A model generated the notes under the pieces. That model did not search any database, was not told the origin of the DNA, and saw only the letters and a list, made by a program, of their open reading frames with translations. Shown in pieces: positions 1-7,512 of a stretch of DNA of 25,549 nt. The stretch comes from Bacillota bacterium (GTDB lineage Bacteria > Bacillota > Clostridia > Christensenellales > Aristaeellaceae), in the NCBI GenBank assembly GCA_023421395.1, contig JAEZTL010000049.1, positions 1-25,549 of the forward strand, in the 5' to 3' direction. Within the stretch, counting starts at the first letter, position 1. Each line of letters starts with the position of its first letter. Both the position numbers and the translations under genes were made by a program.

Positions 1-130
1 GGAAACCAAGTCGCTTCGCGACCGGGTGATTCAAATGGATTTGAATCACCCGCCCCGTGTCGCCTTCCGCTCAAAATAGCGCTGCATTTCACGCCGAAGG
101 CGTATCCCGAAGGGTTTCCTCGCTTCGGCG
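1..130. repeat. Hairpin-rich non-coding element, possible dispersed intergenic repeat
   Basis: No gene is seen here. Three hairpins follow one another closely. The first is 10-22 (5-bp stem, loop TTC). The second is 23-52, a perfect 13-bp stem (23-35 with 40-52) and a TGGA loop. The third pairs CGCCGAAG at 92-99 with CTTCGGCG at 123-130. The stretch 1-119 begins with GGAAACC and ends with GGTTTCC, so it is bounded by short inverted termini, as in a MITE- or REP-like element. The window starts exactly here, so the true left boundary is unknown. Whether copies exist elsewhere cannot be seen. Confidence 0.35.
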
Positions 131-199
131 CCTTGTTCCGTATCCCCAAACCCTCGCTCTGTTGGAATAATGATTATTTTTACTTGGTATGAATCGTAA

Positions 200-228
200 G
201 GCCCCGGAAACGCTGCGTTTCCGGGGCC
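200..228 (-). terminator. Terminator-like hairpin downstream of the 247-795 gene
   Basis: A perfect 13-bp inverted repeat (200-212 with 216-228) has a 3-nt loop and a GC-rich stem containing GGCCCCGG. It lies 18 nt beyond the stop codon of the minus-strand gene. The T-run that would follow on the minus strand is poor (TTACGATT), so termination may be weak. Confidence 0.5.
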
Positions 229-246
229 TTGTTCGTGGGCGGAACA

Positions 247-795
247 CTAGTCCGGCTTGAATTCGTCAAGCATTTTCTGCCATTTGAAGAACATGGCCTG
301 GCTGTCCGCGTAGGAGATGGAGCGCATGTCCCATACGATGTTGGCGTTCCCCGGGCGGCGTTTCGTGTCCAGAAGCGGATTTTTCGCGCCAGGCGCGACT
401 TCCAGCAGAAAGTTGTAGCCGGATACGAAAGTCAGCTCAAAGCCCTGATCCTCCAGTTCCACCGAAAGCGTGTAGCCCTGGCCGCCTTTCTTGCCAAATC
501 CCAGGATGCCCGCCGCGCCCTCGGAGGCGATCTTCTCATCTTTAAGCCGCGCGCGGCAATGGTCGTAGCGCTGAACGGAAAAATCCGCCTCGTCGCCGGG
601 GCCGGGGCCGCAGAACAGATAGATCCCCTTCGGGCCCAATCCAATGCCCTTGAAGCCGCCGCCGAATTGTACCAAGAGCGCGTTGTCCAGCTTCAGATCC
701 CGGTTTGCCTCGGCAAAGGCGAGACGCTTGTCCTCAAGCTGCTGAAGATTGACCTTGCGCGCCTTCTCGTTGTCATTTCCGCCCAAGAATGCCAT
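247..795 (-). CDS. Hypothetical protein, 182 aa, last gene of the capA-like/LysM/mutY operon
   Basis: I do not recognise this family. The reading frame stays open further upstream, but ATG at 793-795 is chosen because AAAGGA precedes it by about 9-10 nt and the upstream translation is Arg-rich shadow sequence. The protein opens with a charged segment that may be helical (about residues 8-38). A Gly-rich, beta-looking body follows, with motifs such as FGGGFKGIGLGPKGIYLF and a GFGKKGGQG loop, and then the C-terminal segment MFFKWQKMLDEFKPD. There is no signal peptide, membrane segment or Cys motif. The alternating hydrophobic pattern could fit a PH-like beta-barrel fold, but that is a guess. 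It lies 49 nt downstream of mutY on the same strand, so it is probably co-transcribed, and a terminator-like hairpin follows. It is probably cytoplasmic. Confidence 0.75.
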   Translation of the reverse strand: MAFLGGNDNEKARKVNLQQLEDKRLAFAEANRDLKLDNALLVQFGGGFKGIGLGPKGIYLFCGPGPGDEADFSVQRYDHCRARLKDEKIASEGAAGILGFGKKGGQGYTLSVELEDQGFELTFVSGYNFLLEVAPGAKNPLLDTKRRPGNANIVWDMRSISYADSQAMFFKWQKMLDEFKPD

Positions 796-844
796 ACCAT
801 TCCATCCTTTCCGTTCCCTGCGGCGGCGATTGCACCGCCTCCGG

Positions 845-1885
845 TTATCCCTTGCGCCCGGCCGCCTCCAGCATCCGGAGCGCAGTTTCGCGAAACACCT
901 TGAGCGCCGTGGGAAAGGGCAGCGCGCGAAGCGCCGCCGCGCCGACAAATTCGCCCTCATCGGCGCGATCCGCCTCACAGGCCCAGCCGTTCATCCGCCA
1001 GACGAGGTGGGTGAACACATGCCGGGCGGCGCCTGCCGGGCGCAGGTTCTCCGGCTCGACGCCGATCTCCCGAAGAGCGGCCCGGACATCCGCTTCGGCG
1101 CGCGCGCCGGGGAACCCGGGAAACTCATACAGCCCGGGCAGCAGCCCGTCTTCCGGTCGCCGGCGCACCAACACCGTGTCTTTGCCGAAGACAAGCGCCA
1201 CCGCCCGCTGTTGGTCGCGCTTGTCCGCCTTGGGCGGCAGAATCGGCAGCTCTTCTGCGTCTCCGGTGCGAAAGGCGTCGCAGAAAGCGCTCACGGGGCA
1301 GCGCGCGCAACCGGGCCGCGGCGCGCAGATGAGCGCGCCCAGACCCATCAGCGCCTGGTTGAAATCACCGGGACGCGCCTGAGGCATCACGGACAGTGCC
1401 GCAGCGCGCAGCGCGCGCTTTCCCTCCGGCGAGGTAGCCGGAACGCGCACGCCGAACGCGCGGCTGAGCACCCGGATCTGGTTGCCATCGATGGCGGGCT
1501 CCGGCAGGCCAAAGGCGATGGAAGCGATGGCGCCCGCCGTGTATTCACCAACGCCCGGGAGCGCCCGGAGGCCCTTGATGTCCCGCGGGAAACCACCCGC
1601 CTCCGCCACCAGCTTCGCCGCTTTCATCAGGTTCCGCGCCCGGGAGTAATAGCCAAGGCCCTCCCACAGCTTGAGGACCTCCACCGGGTCGGCCCCGGCC
1701 AGCGCCTCCGCCGTGGGGAAGCGGCCCAGGAACGCGCGGTAGTAGGGGATCACCGTTTCGGCGCGGGTCTGCTGCAGCATGATCTCCGAAAGCCAGATTT
1801 TGTAAGGATCCTTTTCGCACCGCCAAGGCAAGTCCCTGGCGTTATCGTCGTGCCACCGAAGCAACGCGTTCGTAAAATCGGTCAA
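845..1885 (-). CDS. mutY: A/G-specific adenine DNA glycosylase MutY
   Basis: MutY removes adenine mispaired with 8-oxoguanine in base excision repair. The frame encodes 346 aa from a TTG start at 1883-1885, placed 7 nt after GGGAGG. The TTG overlaps the stop codon of the upstream LysM gene (TTGA). The HhH-GPD fold is clear: SEIMLQQT with Glu34 (equivalent of the E. coli catalytic Glu37), the helix-hairpin-helix LPGVGEYTAG at 109-118, and catalytic Asp133 in AIDGNQIRVLSR. The iron-sulfur ligands are C187, C193, C196 and C202. The first spacing is C-x5-C rather than the usual C-x6-C. The C-terminal third (about 225-340) is the NUDIX-like 8-oxoG recognition domain, with LYEFPGFPG and HVFTHLVWRM. 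The frame stays open upstream of the TTG, but that segment overlaps the LysM gene in another phase and has no MutY similarity. Confidence 0.96.
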   Translation of the reverse strand: MTDFTNALLRWHDDNARDLPWRCEKDPYKIWLSEIMLQQTRAETVIPYYRAFLGRFPTAEALAGADPVEVLKLWEGLGYYSRARNLMKAAKLVAEAGGFPRDIKGLRALPGVGEYTAGAIASIAFGLPEPAIDGNQIRVLSRAFGVRVPATSPEGKRALRAAALSVMPQARPGDFNQALMGLGALICAPRPGCARCPVSAFCDAFRTGDAEELPILPPKADKRDQQRAVALVFGKDTVLVRRRPEDGLLPGLYEFPGFPGARAEADVRAALREIGVEPENLRPAGAARHVFTHLVWRMNGWACEADRADEGEFVGAAALRALPFPTALKVFRETALRMLEAAGRKG

Positions 1886-2103
1886 GCATTTTCCTCCCGG
1901 GCTGTTCTGTCCAGCGCCTGGGCCGGGCAGATGAAGTCGTCCGTCCGGCAAAAATCGCCCTCGGGCACCCGGATCACGCGTCCCGGCAGCAGCCATGCGG
2001 GGCTGAACAGCCGGTTGGCGCGCAACAGCATGCAGCCCGGAACGCCAAGCCTGGCCGACAGCGCGTCCAGCCCTTCGCCTTCCCGCACGATGTCTTCCCG
2101 CAA
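1882..2103 (-). CDS. Small LysM-domain protein, 73 aa
   Basis: Almost the whole protein is one LysM-like module: IVREGEGLDALSARLGV, then a short Leu-rich segment, then LLPGRVIRVPEG. This resembles the LysM pattern of a V-x-x-G-(D/E)-x-L-x-x-I-A start and a P-G-x-x-I-x-I-P end. LysM domains normally bind N-acetylglucosamine polymers such as peptidoglycan, yet no signal peptide is present here. The C-terminus has two Cys (in DFCRT and FICPAQ). TTG at 2101-2103 is preferred because AGGGGGGTG lies 6 nt upstream. A GTG at 2110-2112 is an alternative but has no room for a binding site. The stop overlaps the mutY start by 4 nt, so the two are probably translationally coupled. The gene follows the capA-like gene after 32 nt. 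Confidence 0.7.
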   Translation of the reverse strand: MREDIVREGEGLDALSARLGVPGCMLLRANRLFSPAWLLPGRVIRVPEGDFCRTDDFICPAQALDRTAREENA

Positions 2104-2135
2104 TGCGCACACCCCCCTGGGGGATGGTATGCGCG

Positions 2136-3509
2136 TCAGCTCTTGGCGATGCGCGCGGAGTCGCCGATCAGGTCTTTCAACTCGTTCCAGACCTGCTTGA
2201 CGCGGTTATACACGTCGTCGCCCATGGACTTGGGCCTGTCCTCAATGGCGCTGCCACAGGGGACCACCCGGTAATCATAGCCGGACCCCTTCTTTACGCG
2301 CCACACATAGACCGGCACGTAGCGCGGGTTTGTGGCCGTGACCGCGCCGGAACCGTCGTCCACCAGCGTGAATTCGAAGATAATGCCGCTGTCGCGATAG
2401 CGGGCGCGCTGATCGCTCAGAAAGTTGCCCATGGAGTAGACCACCAGCGCGCTCCGCTCCTTGCCGTCAGAGTCCTTCGCGGTCACGGTGTCGATGGCCT
2501 GCACCACGTGGGGATGGCCGCCGATGATCAGATCCGCGCCGGCGGCGACCAGCTTCTGGGCCAGATCCTTCTGCGAGGAGGTCACATCGCGCTCGTACTC
2601 GTCGCCCCAGTGCATGTAGACCACCACGAATTCCGCGCCCGCGCTCCGCAGCGCCGCGATGTCTTTTTTGGGGCTGGAATTGCGCGTAGTGCGCAACCCA
2701 TAGAGGGTAGCCTCCGGGTCGGAGCTGTTTTCCAGATTGTTGGTGGACACGGTGTAGTTGGTGATGCCCACCCGGATGCCGTTGATGGCGACCACCTTGG
2801 GCGTATCGTATTCCTGCTGGGTGCGGTAGGCGCCCACGTGGTCGATGCCCACCTTTTCCACGTTGTCAATCTCGCGCTTGAGCCCGTCAAAGAAGGTGTC
2901 TAGCGCGTGGTTGTTGGCAAGGGTCAGCATGTCCGTGCCGCTGTCCTTCAGCGCGTACAGAAGGTGCGGCGGCGTGTTGAACTGGGGGTAGAACCTGTAG
3001 CCGCGGGTACCCTTGCCGCCCATCGGGCCGTCCACGTTGCCGATGGTATAATCCGCTTTTGACAGGGATTCCTTGATCAGCGCGAAATAGGGCGAAAAAT
3101 CAAACGTTTTTTCCTTGGCGTCGTAGGCGGTCGCGTACAGCGGTTCATGGATGATGATGTCGCCGAAGGAGCGGATCACCGCCTTGCGCTCGGCGCCGGC
3201 GGGTGAGGCGGTCTCCCCGCCCACGTCCGCCTCGACGTCCACATCCTCGCTGGGCGCTTGGGCGGAGGCGTCGCCGCCCTCCTCGCCTGCGTCTTCCCGC
3301 GCGGCGGTGGCCTCCGGCGACACTTCAGCCTGCGAAGCCGCCAAGGGCGCCTGGGAAGCCTGCGCCGCGGTGGTGATGTCCCGATTTGGCGCGGGACGGC
3401 GGATCAGAGAAACACAAAGCACGGCGATCAGAATGAGCGCCGCCAGAAAAATCGCCAGCCGAACCTGCCGGGGCAGCGCCCTATACCGGCGCAGCCTGTT
3501 TGAGCGCAT
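2136..3509 (-). CDS. CapA-family (PGA_cap) membrane-anchored metallophosphoesterase-like protein
   Basis: Encodes 457 aa. ATG at 3507-3509 is chosen because GGAG precedes it by 8 nt; the longer open frame would read through the promoter. A basic N-terminus and one membrane segment (about residues 17-36) are followed by an Ala/Glu/Asp-rich linker (about 45-110) and the CapA/PGA_cap calcineurin-like fold. Motifs are GD at 116-117, GNVD at 157-160 (GNxE is more usual), NNH at 199-201, HWGDEY from 300, GGHPHVVQ from 330 and YSMGNF at 358-363. Family members take part in poly-gamma-glutamate capsule synthesis or are uncharacterised envelope proteins. No capB/capC/capD genes are nearby, so a capsule role is not supported. 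With one N-terminal anchor, the enzyme domain should face outside. It is first in the operon with the LysM protein and mutY. Confidence 0.9.
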   Translation of the reverse strand: MRSNRLRRYRALPRQVRLAIFLAALILIAVLCVSLIRRPAPNRDITTAAQASQAPLAASQAEVSPEATAAREDAGEEGGDASAQAPSEDVDVEADVGGETASPAGAERKAVIRSFGDIIIHEPLYATAYDAKEKTFDFSPYFALIKESLSKADYTIGNVDGPMGGKGTRGYRFYPQFNTPPHLLYALKDSGTDMLTLANNHALDTFFDGLKREIDNVEKVGIDHVGAYRTQQEYDTPKVVAINGIRVGITNYTVSTNNLENSSDPEATLYGLRTTRNSSPKKDIAALRSAGAEFVVVYMHWGDEYERDVTSSQKDLAQKLVAAGADLIIGGHPHVVQAIDTVTAKDSDGKERSALVVYSMGNFLSDQRARYRDSGIIFEFTLVDDGSGAVTATNPRYVPVYVWRVKKGSGYDYRVVPCGSAIEDRPKSMGDDVYNRVKQVWNELKDLIGDSARIAKS

Positions 3510-3540
3510 CGGATCAACTCCATATCCGGGGTTTAACCGC

Positions 3541-3569
3541 ATTATACCACAAACGGCCGGGTTTGCATA
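3541..3569 (-). promoter_or_regulatory. Extended -10 promoter for the capA-like/LysM/mutY operon
   Basis: On the minus strand a perfect TATAAT (3541-3546) is preceded by TGG, giving the extended -10 form TGnTATAAT. The -35 at 3564-3569 (TATGCA, spacer 17) is weak, as is common with extended -10 promoters. The predicted start of transcription would leave a leader of about 25 nt that just holds the ribosome binding site of the gene starting at 3509. Confidence 0.65.
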
Positions 3570-3678
3570 TACCGCCGCAAAGACCCGCCGCGGCGCGTTT
3601 AGCCCGGGAAAATGCGTTCTATATAAACCGTTTCGCTTATTATGAAACAATATCCAGGGCTTTTGCGTCCAACCGATA

Positions 3679-3707
3679 TTGACTGGAGGTGTGATTTGTT
3701 GTACACT
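3679..3707 (+). promoter_or_regulatory. Probable sigma-70/SigA-type promoter for the repeat membrane protein
   Basis: TTGACT (3679-3684), a 17-nt spacer and TACACT (3702-3707) lie about 100 nt upstream of the start codon at 3807. The leader would be about 90 nt and contains only a small GCGC-based hairpin near 3720-3735. The -10 matches four of six consensus bases. The rest of the gap 3570-3806 shows no gene. Confidence 0.45.
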
Positions 3708-3806
3708 TTTCAAGACGAAGCGCGATTTTGCGCTCGATTGAAGTTATTGATCCGTTCGATGCGCACGTCTTTTGACAAAGGGCACGCGAGAAAAGGTGGT
3801 TGAACA

Positions 3807-6062
3807 ATGGCAACAAAGCAATTCGGCAAGTTGAAGTTGCACTGGTCGAAGCGCGGCATCGCATACAAATGGGGCGATGGGGAGATTCACCGCCTTTCCT
3901 TTGAGCGTCAGAACGCCGGTCAGGACGAAGGTCAGCCCGCGGACGGCTATGATTCAGCCGGGGCCGACGGGCAGGAGTACGGCGCCTATGGGCGAGGGTA
4001 CGATCAGGATCGGTTCTATCCGCCCGAGGAAGGCGCCTTTCCCCAGGAAGAGGGCGGTTACGACGGCGGCTATTACCCCGACGAGAGCGCCCCGGCCGGG
4101 CGCTATGATGTGTTGTATAAGAGCGACTGGCTGACCTGGCTCCTGCTGGTGGTTCTGCCGCCGCTGGGCATCTGGCTGCTCTGGCGGCGCGAACGGCTTG
4201 AGCCCAGGATGCGCATGATCGTCTCCGGCGTGTCGGCGCTCTGGTTCATCGTGCTGCTCGTATGGCTCTTCTCCGCCATGTTTGGCCGCGGTGCGGACCA
4301 GACGGTCGGTGTGGGCAACATCCAGGCGCCGGAATCCATCGTCGTCGGCGCGACGGCGACGCCCGCGCCCACCGGCGTCGTGACCGGCGATCTCACCACG
4401 GACGTCACCATCGGCGAAACCCCCGCGCCCGCCGCCGCGCAGGCGACGCCCAGACCGGACGGCGGTACGGTCAACAGCGGCACGGACATCGTCGACGGCT
4501 CTGATACCGGCACTTCGGATACGTCTGCCGACGATCAGGACACCACCTATGTCTGGGCTGCCAATGCCGACAGCTACTACCACAAGACCAATACCTGCAC
4601 CAACATCACCGGTACGCCCGCGAAGGTATCGCTGGACATCGCCCGAAACCGCGGTCAGGCGCCCTGCCCGGTGTGCTACGGCGCGCAGGCCAGCGGCACC
4701 ACCTACTACGCCACCAAGGGCGGCAAGTATTACCACGTCAAGTCCAACTGCTCGGGCATGAAGAACGCGCAGGTGGTCACCAAGGCCCAGGCGCAGAAAG
4801 CGGGCCTCAAGCCTTGCCCGGTGTGCATCGGTTCCTACTTCGCCACCAAGGGCGGCAAGTACTACCACGTCAAGTCCAACTGCTCGGGCATGAAGAACGC
4901 GCAGCGGGTTACCAAGGCGGCGGCGGAGAAAGCGGGCCTCAAACCCTGCCCGGTGTGTATCAAGAAGACGTCCACCAGTAAGACTGCCACCAAGACCACG
5001 GCCTATTACAGCACGACCCTCGGTAAGTATTACCACGTGAATCCCACCTGCTCGGGTATGAAGAACGCGCAGAAGATCACGCTGGCCACCGCCAAGAAAC
5101 GCGGCCAGAAACCCTGCCCGGTGTGCATCGGCTCGAAGTCGACCTCTTCCACCGTCTACTACGCGACGACGGCGGGCAAGTACTACCATACGAAGGCCAA
5201 CTGCTCGGGCATGAAAAACGCCCGCAAGATCACGCTGGCCACGGCGAAGGCCAAGGGCAAGCTGCCCTGTCCGGTGTGCGTTAAGACGGAGAAGACCACT
5301 TATGTCTACGCCACCACCGCCGGCAAGTACTACCACTCCAATTCCACCTGCTCGGGCATGAAGGACGCCCGGAAGGTGACGCTGGCGGCCGCCAAGAAGG
5401 CGGGCAAGACCGCCTGCCCGGTCTGCATGAAGACCAGTGCGACGACCTACTACTACTCCACCGTGGGCGGCAAATACTACCACGCGAAGGCGACTTGCTC
5501 GGGCATGAAGAACGCCACGAAGGTGACGCTGGCCACCGCCAAGAAGCGCGGCCAGACGCCCTGTCCGGTGTGCCTCTCCAAGCAGGCCCAGAGCGCGGCG
5601 GAGGCCAAGACCTACGTCTATGCCACCACCGGCGGCAAGTACTACCACTCAAAGTCCACTTGTTCGGGCATGAAGAACGCCCGGAAGGTGACGCTCGCGG
5701 CGGCCAAATCCGCCGGGAAGACCGCCTGCCCGGTGTGCATGAAGGCCAAGTCGTCCACCACATCCGGCACCTACGTGTACTCGACGCTCAGCGGCAAGTA
5801 CTACCACAAGAAGGGTTGCTCCACTTCCGACGCGGACGGCGCCAAGAAGGTGGCGCTGACCACCGCCAAGAAGTACGGCAAGACGCCTTGCCCGGTGTGC
5901 TTCAAGAGCGAGACCGTCTACGTGTACGTGACGGCCGCGGGACTCAAGTACCACAGCAAGGTGGACTGCGGCGGCATCCACAACACGATGAAGATCACAC
6001 TCAAAACCGCGCTGGCCCGCAAGTACGTGCGCTGCACCGTTTGCGACGCGCCCAAACCGTAA
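3807..6062 (+). CDS. Membrane protein with ten tandem H/C/CxxC (putative zinc-binding) modules
   Basis: Encodes 751 aa from ATG 3807, with AGGTGG 7 nt upstream. The layout is a basic N-terminal tip (1-34), an acidic Gly/Tyr-rich tract (35-100), and two hydrophobic helices at about 109-126 and 138-158, joined by a strongly basic loop (RRERLEPRMR). A Thr/Pro/Ala-rich linker (160-245) follows, then ten ~45-50-residue modules from about 247 to the end. Each module reads roughly Y-x-x-T-x-G-K-Y-Y-H-x4-C-S-G-M-K-N-A, a helix with T-x-x-x-A, then G-x-x-P-C-P-V-C. Every module keeps one His and three Cys, the set expected for a zinc site. Modules 1, 9 and 10 are the most divergent; 9 has H-x3-C and 10 has CTVC. 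The pattern resembles the short KYHxxxC...CxxC module found at the ends of some Firmicutes surface proteins and nucleases. Function is unknown. The gene is monocistronic. Confidence 0.9.
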   Translation: MATKQFGKLKLHWSKRGIAYKWGDGEIHRLSFERQNAGQDEGQPADGYDSAGADGQEYGAYGRGYDQDRFYPPEEGAFPQEEGGYDGGYYPDESAPAGRYDVLYKSDWLTWLLLVVLPPLGIWLLWRRERLEPRMRMIVSGVSALWFIVLLVWLFSAMFGRGADQTVGVGNIQAPESIVVGATATPAPTGVVTGDLTTDVTIGETPAPAAAQATPRPDGGTVNSGTDIVDGSDTGTSDTSADDQDTTYVWAANADSYYHKTNTCTNITGTPAKVSLDIARNRGQAPCPVCYGAQASGTTYYATKGGKYYHVKSNCSGMKNAQVVTKAQAQKAGLKPCPVCIGSYFATKGGKYYHVKSNCSGMKNAQRVTKAAAEKAGLKPCPVCIKKTSTSKTATKTTAYYSTTLGKYYHVNPTCSGMKNAQKITLATAKKRGQKPCPVCIGSKSTSSTVYYATTAGKYYHTKANCSGMKNARKITLATAKAKGKLPCPVCVKTEKTTYVYATTAGKYYHSNSTCSGMKDARKVTLAAAKKAGKTACPVCMKTSATTYYYSTVGGKYYHAKATCSGMKNATKVTLATAKKRGQTPCPVCLSKQAQSAAEAKTYVYATTGGKYYHSKSTCSGMKNARKVTLAAAKSAGKTACPVCMKAKSSTTSGTYVYSTLSGKYYHKKGCSTSDADGAKKVALTTAKKYGKTPCPVCFKSETVYVYVTAAGLKYHSKVDCGGIHNTMKITLKTALARKYVRCTVCDAPKP
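4546..6050 (+). repeat. Ten in-frame tandem repeats, about 130-170 bp each, inside the membrane protein gene
   Basis: Ten copies of the H/C/CxxC module follow one another. The CPVC (or CTVC) codons recur near 4665, 4815, 4945, 5115, 5270, 5415, 5565, 5735, 5890 and 6040. Modules 2 and 3 are almost identical in DNA across the GGCAAGTA...AACGCGCAG stretch (about 4710-4775 and 4840-4905), which points to recent duplication or gene conversion. The outer modules have diverged. Confidence 0.85.
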
Positions 6063-6074
6063 GCGGCAAAGGCC

Positions 6075-6113
6075 AAAAGACCGGGGAGCGCGCTGCGCGC
6101 TCCCCGGTCTTTT
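6075..6113. terminator. Bidirectional Rho-independent terminator
   Basis: A perfect 18-bp stem (6075-6092 with 6096-6113) with a 3-nt loop begins in AAAA and ends in TTTT, so it can serve both strands. It sits between the convergent repeat-protein gene (stop at 6062) and the glycosyltransferase gene (stop at 6135). Confidence 0.92.
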
Positions 6114-6134
6114 TAATTCTGATATTCAGCGCCG

Positions 6135-7469
6135 TCAGGTCCGCCGCCCGAGGATGTAGGCCCAGACGGCCTCCGCCGATTTTTTCCGGCCGTCCTCCAG
6201 CACCATCATGCGGCCCAGGCGCGCGGCATTCTCCCGGTAGGAAGGTTCGGACGCCACGGTCAGAATCGCATCCCCGACGCTGCGCCGGTTCCAGCGGAAC
6301 TTGGGGATGCGGATTGCCGCGCCGCGGAGCGCCGCATGGTCCAGGTTGATCTGCTGCTCGGGCTGCATCGCAAAGCCCACGATGGGCGTCCCGGAGATCA
6401 GCGCGGTCTGCACAGTGCCCTGCCCGCCGTGGCTGACGGTGATGTCCGCCAGCGCGCTCACCAGGGTGGCGGGCACGAAGCGGTCGGTGACGTGAATGTT
6501 CTCCATGCGTCCCACGATGGCGAGTATCTCCTTGACCGGGCACACCGCCCGGGGCGACAGAATCACCGCGCGGAATCGGTCTTGCGGGAGCGCGGCGATG
6601 GCGTGAGCCGCCTCGATCAGGTATTCCCTGGTGGCGGAACTGCCCAGCGAGCAGAAGAGATTCACCTGATCCGGCCGGCTCCGGCGGAACACCCACTCGA
6701 TGGCCGGGTCCACGGTTTCGCCGCTCCTGGGCCCGGCGTAGACCGCTCCGGTAATCACGAAATTCCGGGGCAGCCGCATGCCCTCGTAGAAGCCGGAGAA
6801 ATCGTTGACCAGCGTCAGGTCGGCCTCCAGCATGTCGAAGAGGTTCGCGAGCTTTTCACCGTCCCAGCCGCAGTCCGCGGCGGCCCGGGCCAGGTTTTTC
6901 TGGCGGTAGATCGGCATCCTCATCAGGAGCGGGCCGGGGATCGCGCGGGCGATGCGCCGCCGGGTTGTGGCGCTCAGCAGTGTCAGCGGCACGATCTGGT
7001 CCGGAACGTCGGTCAAAAGGTGTGCGGAGAAGGCCTCGGGGGAGAGGGGAAGCGGCAGAAAGCGGATGCCGGGGATTTCTGGCGTCACCATTCGCCGCGC
7101 AATGGAGGCGAAGGGCCAGAAGCCGTGAAGCACGTAATCCGGCTGCAGCGCGCGAAGCGCCGCCAGCTCGCCCCGGATCATATCCGCGGCCAACGCCCTG
7201 CTGCCCACGAAGTTGAAGGACGTGGGCTTCAAATCGCCCAGATAGCCCTCGCCCGGGAGACGGGGCTCCACGCTCATCAGCTCGTAGCCGCTTTCGCGGA
7301 CCATCGAGTCGAACTTGCTGCCATGGGTGAAAAACACCGCCCGCATCCGCATGCCCGGCGGCGCGCTGGCGCGGACGCTGTCCATGATTTCAAGGCAGCG
7401 TGTCGCCTCGCCCGCGTCCTCGAGCGCGACGGATGCGGCAATGGTGATGCGGCGGATGTGCGCGTCCAT
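6135..7469 (-). CDS. GT1-family (UGT/MGT-like, GT-B fold) glycosyltransferase
   Basis: Encodes 444 aa. ATG at 7467-7469 is preferred because AGGAG lies 9 nt upstream; the ATG three codons earlier overlaps that site. The C-terminal half holds the nucleotide-sugar site typical of glucuronosyl/macrolide-type transferases: FCSLGSSAT as the first donor loop, the segment FVPATLVSALADITVSHGGQGTVQTAL, and GTPIVGFAMQPEQQINLD. The HGGQGT form matches the family HGGxGT motif. The N-terminal half is the acceptor domain and contains a FFTHGSKFDSMVRESGYE segment. No signal peptide or membrane helix is seen, so it should act in the cytoplasm or at the inner membrane face. Donor and acceptor cannot be predicted; glycolipids or small molecules are usual for the family. 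It is monocistronic with its own strong promoter and lies convergent to the repeat protein. Confidence 0.88.
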   Translation of the reverse strand: MDAHIRRITIAASVALEDAGEATRCLEIMDSVRASAPPGMRMRAVFFTHGSKFDSMVRESGYELMSVEPRLPGEGYLGDLKPTSFNFVGSRALAADMIRGELAALRALQPDYVLHGFWPFASIARRMVTPEIPGIRFLPLPLSPEAFSAHLLTDVPDQIVPLTLLSATTRRRIARAIPGPLLMRMPIYRQKNLARAAADCGWDGEKLANLFDMLEADLTLVNDFSGFYEGMRLPRNFVITGAVYAGPRSGETVDPAIEWVFRRSRPDQVNLFCSLGSSATREYLIEAAHAIAALPQDRFRAVILSPRAVCPVKEILAIVGRMENIHVTDRFVPATLVSALADITVSHGGQGTVQTALISGTPIVGFAMQPEQQINLDHAALRGAAIRIPKFRWNRRSVGDAILTVASEPSYRENAARLGRMMVLEDGRKKSAEAVWAYILGRRT

Positions 7470-7512
7470 GCGGTTCATCTCCTGCGCCCTTTCGGGGGTT
7501 CGTTTTGATTTG

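Noticed and set aside
749..2200. Long plus-strand open frame (over 480 codons) opposite mutY
   Set aside because: Arg/Pro/Ala-rich shadow translation of a high-GC gene; the minus strand encodes a clear MutY with all motifs.
2136..3509. Poly-gamma-glutamate capsule locus
   Set aside because: Only a CapA-like protein is present; no CapB ligase, CapC or CapD gene is nearby.
3954..5648. 564-codon minus-strand open frame across the repeat protein gene
   Set aside because: Antisense shadow of the tandem repeats; Arg/Gly/Val-rich with no start signal, while the plus frame has a ribosome site, membrane helices and conserved Cys.
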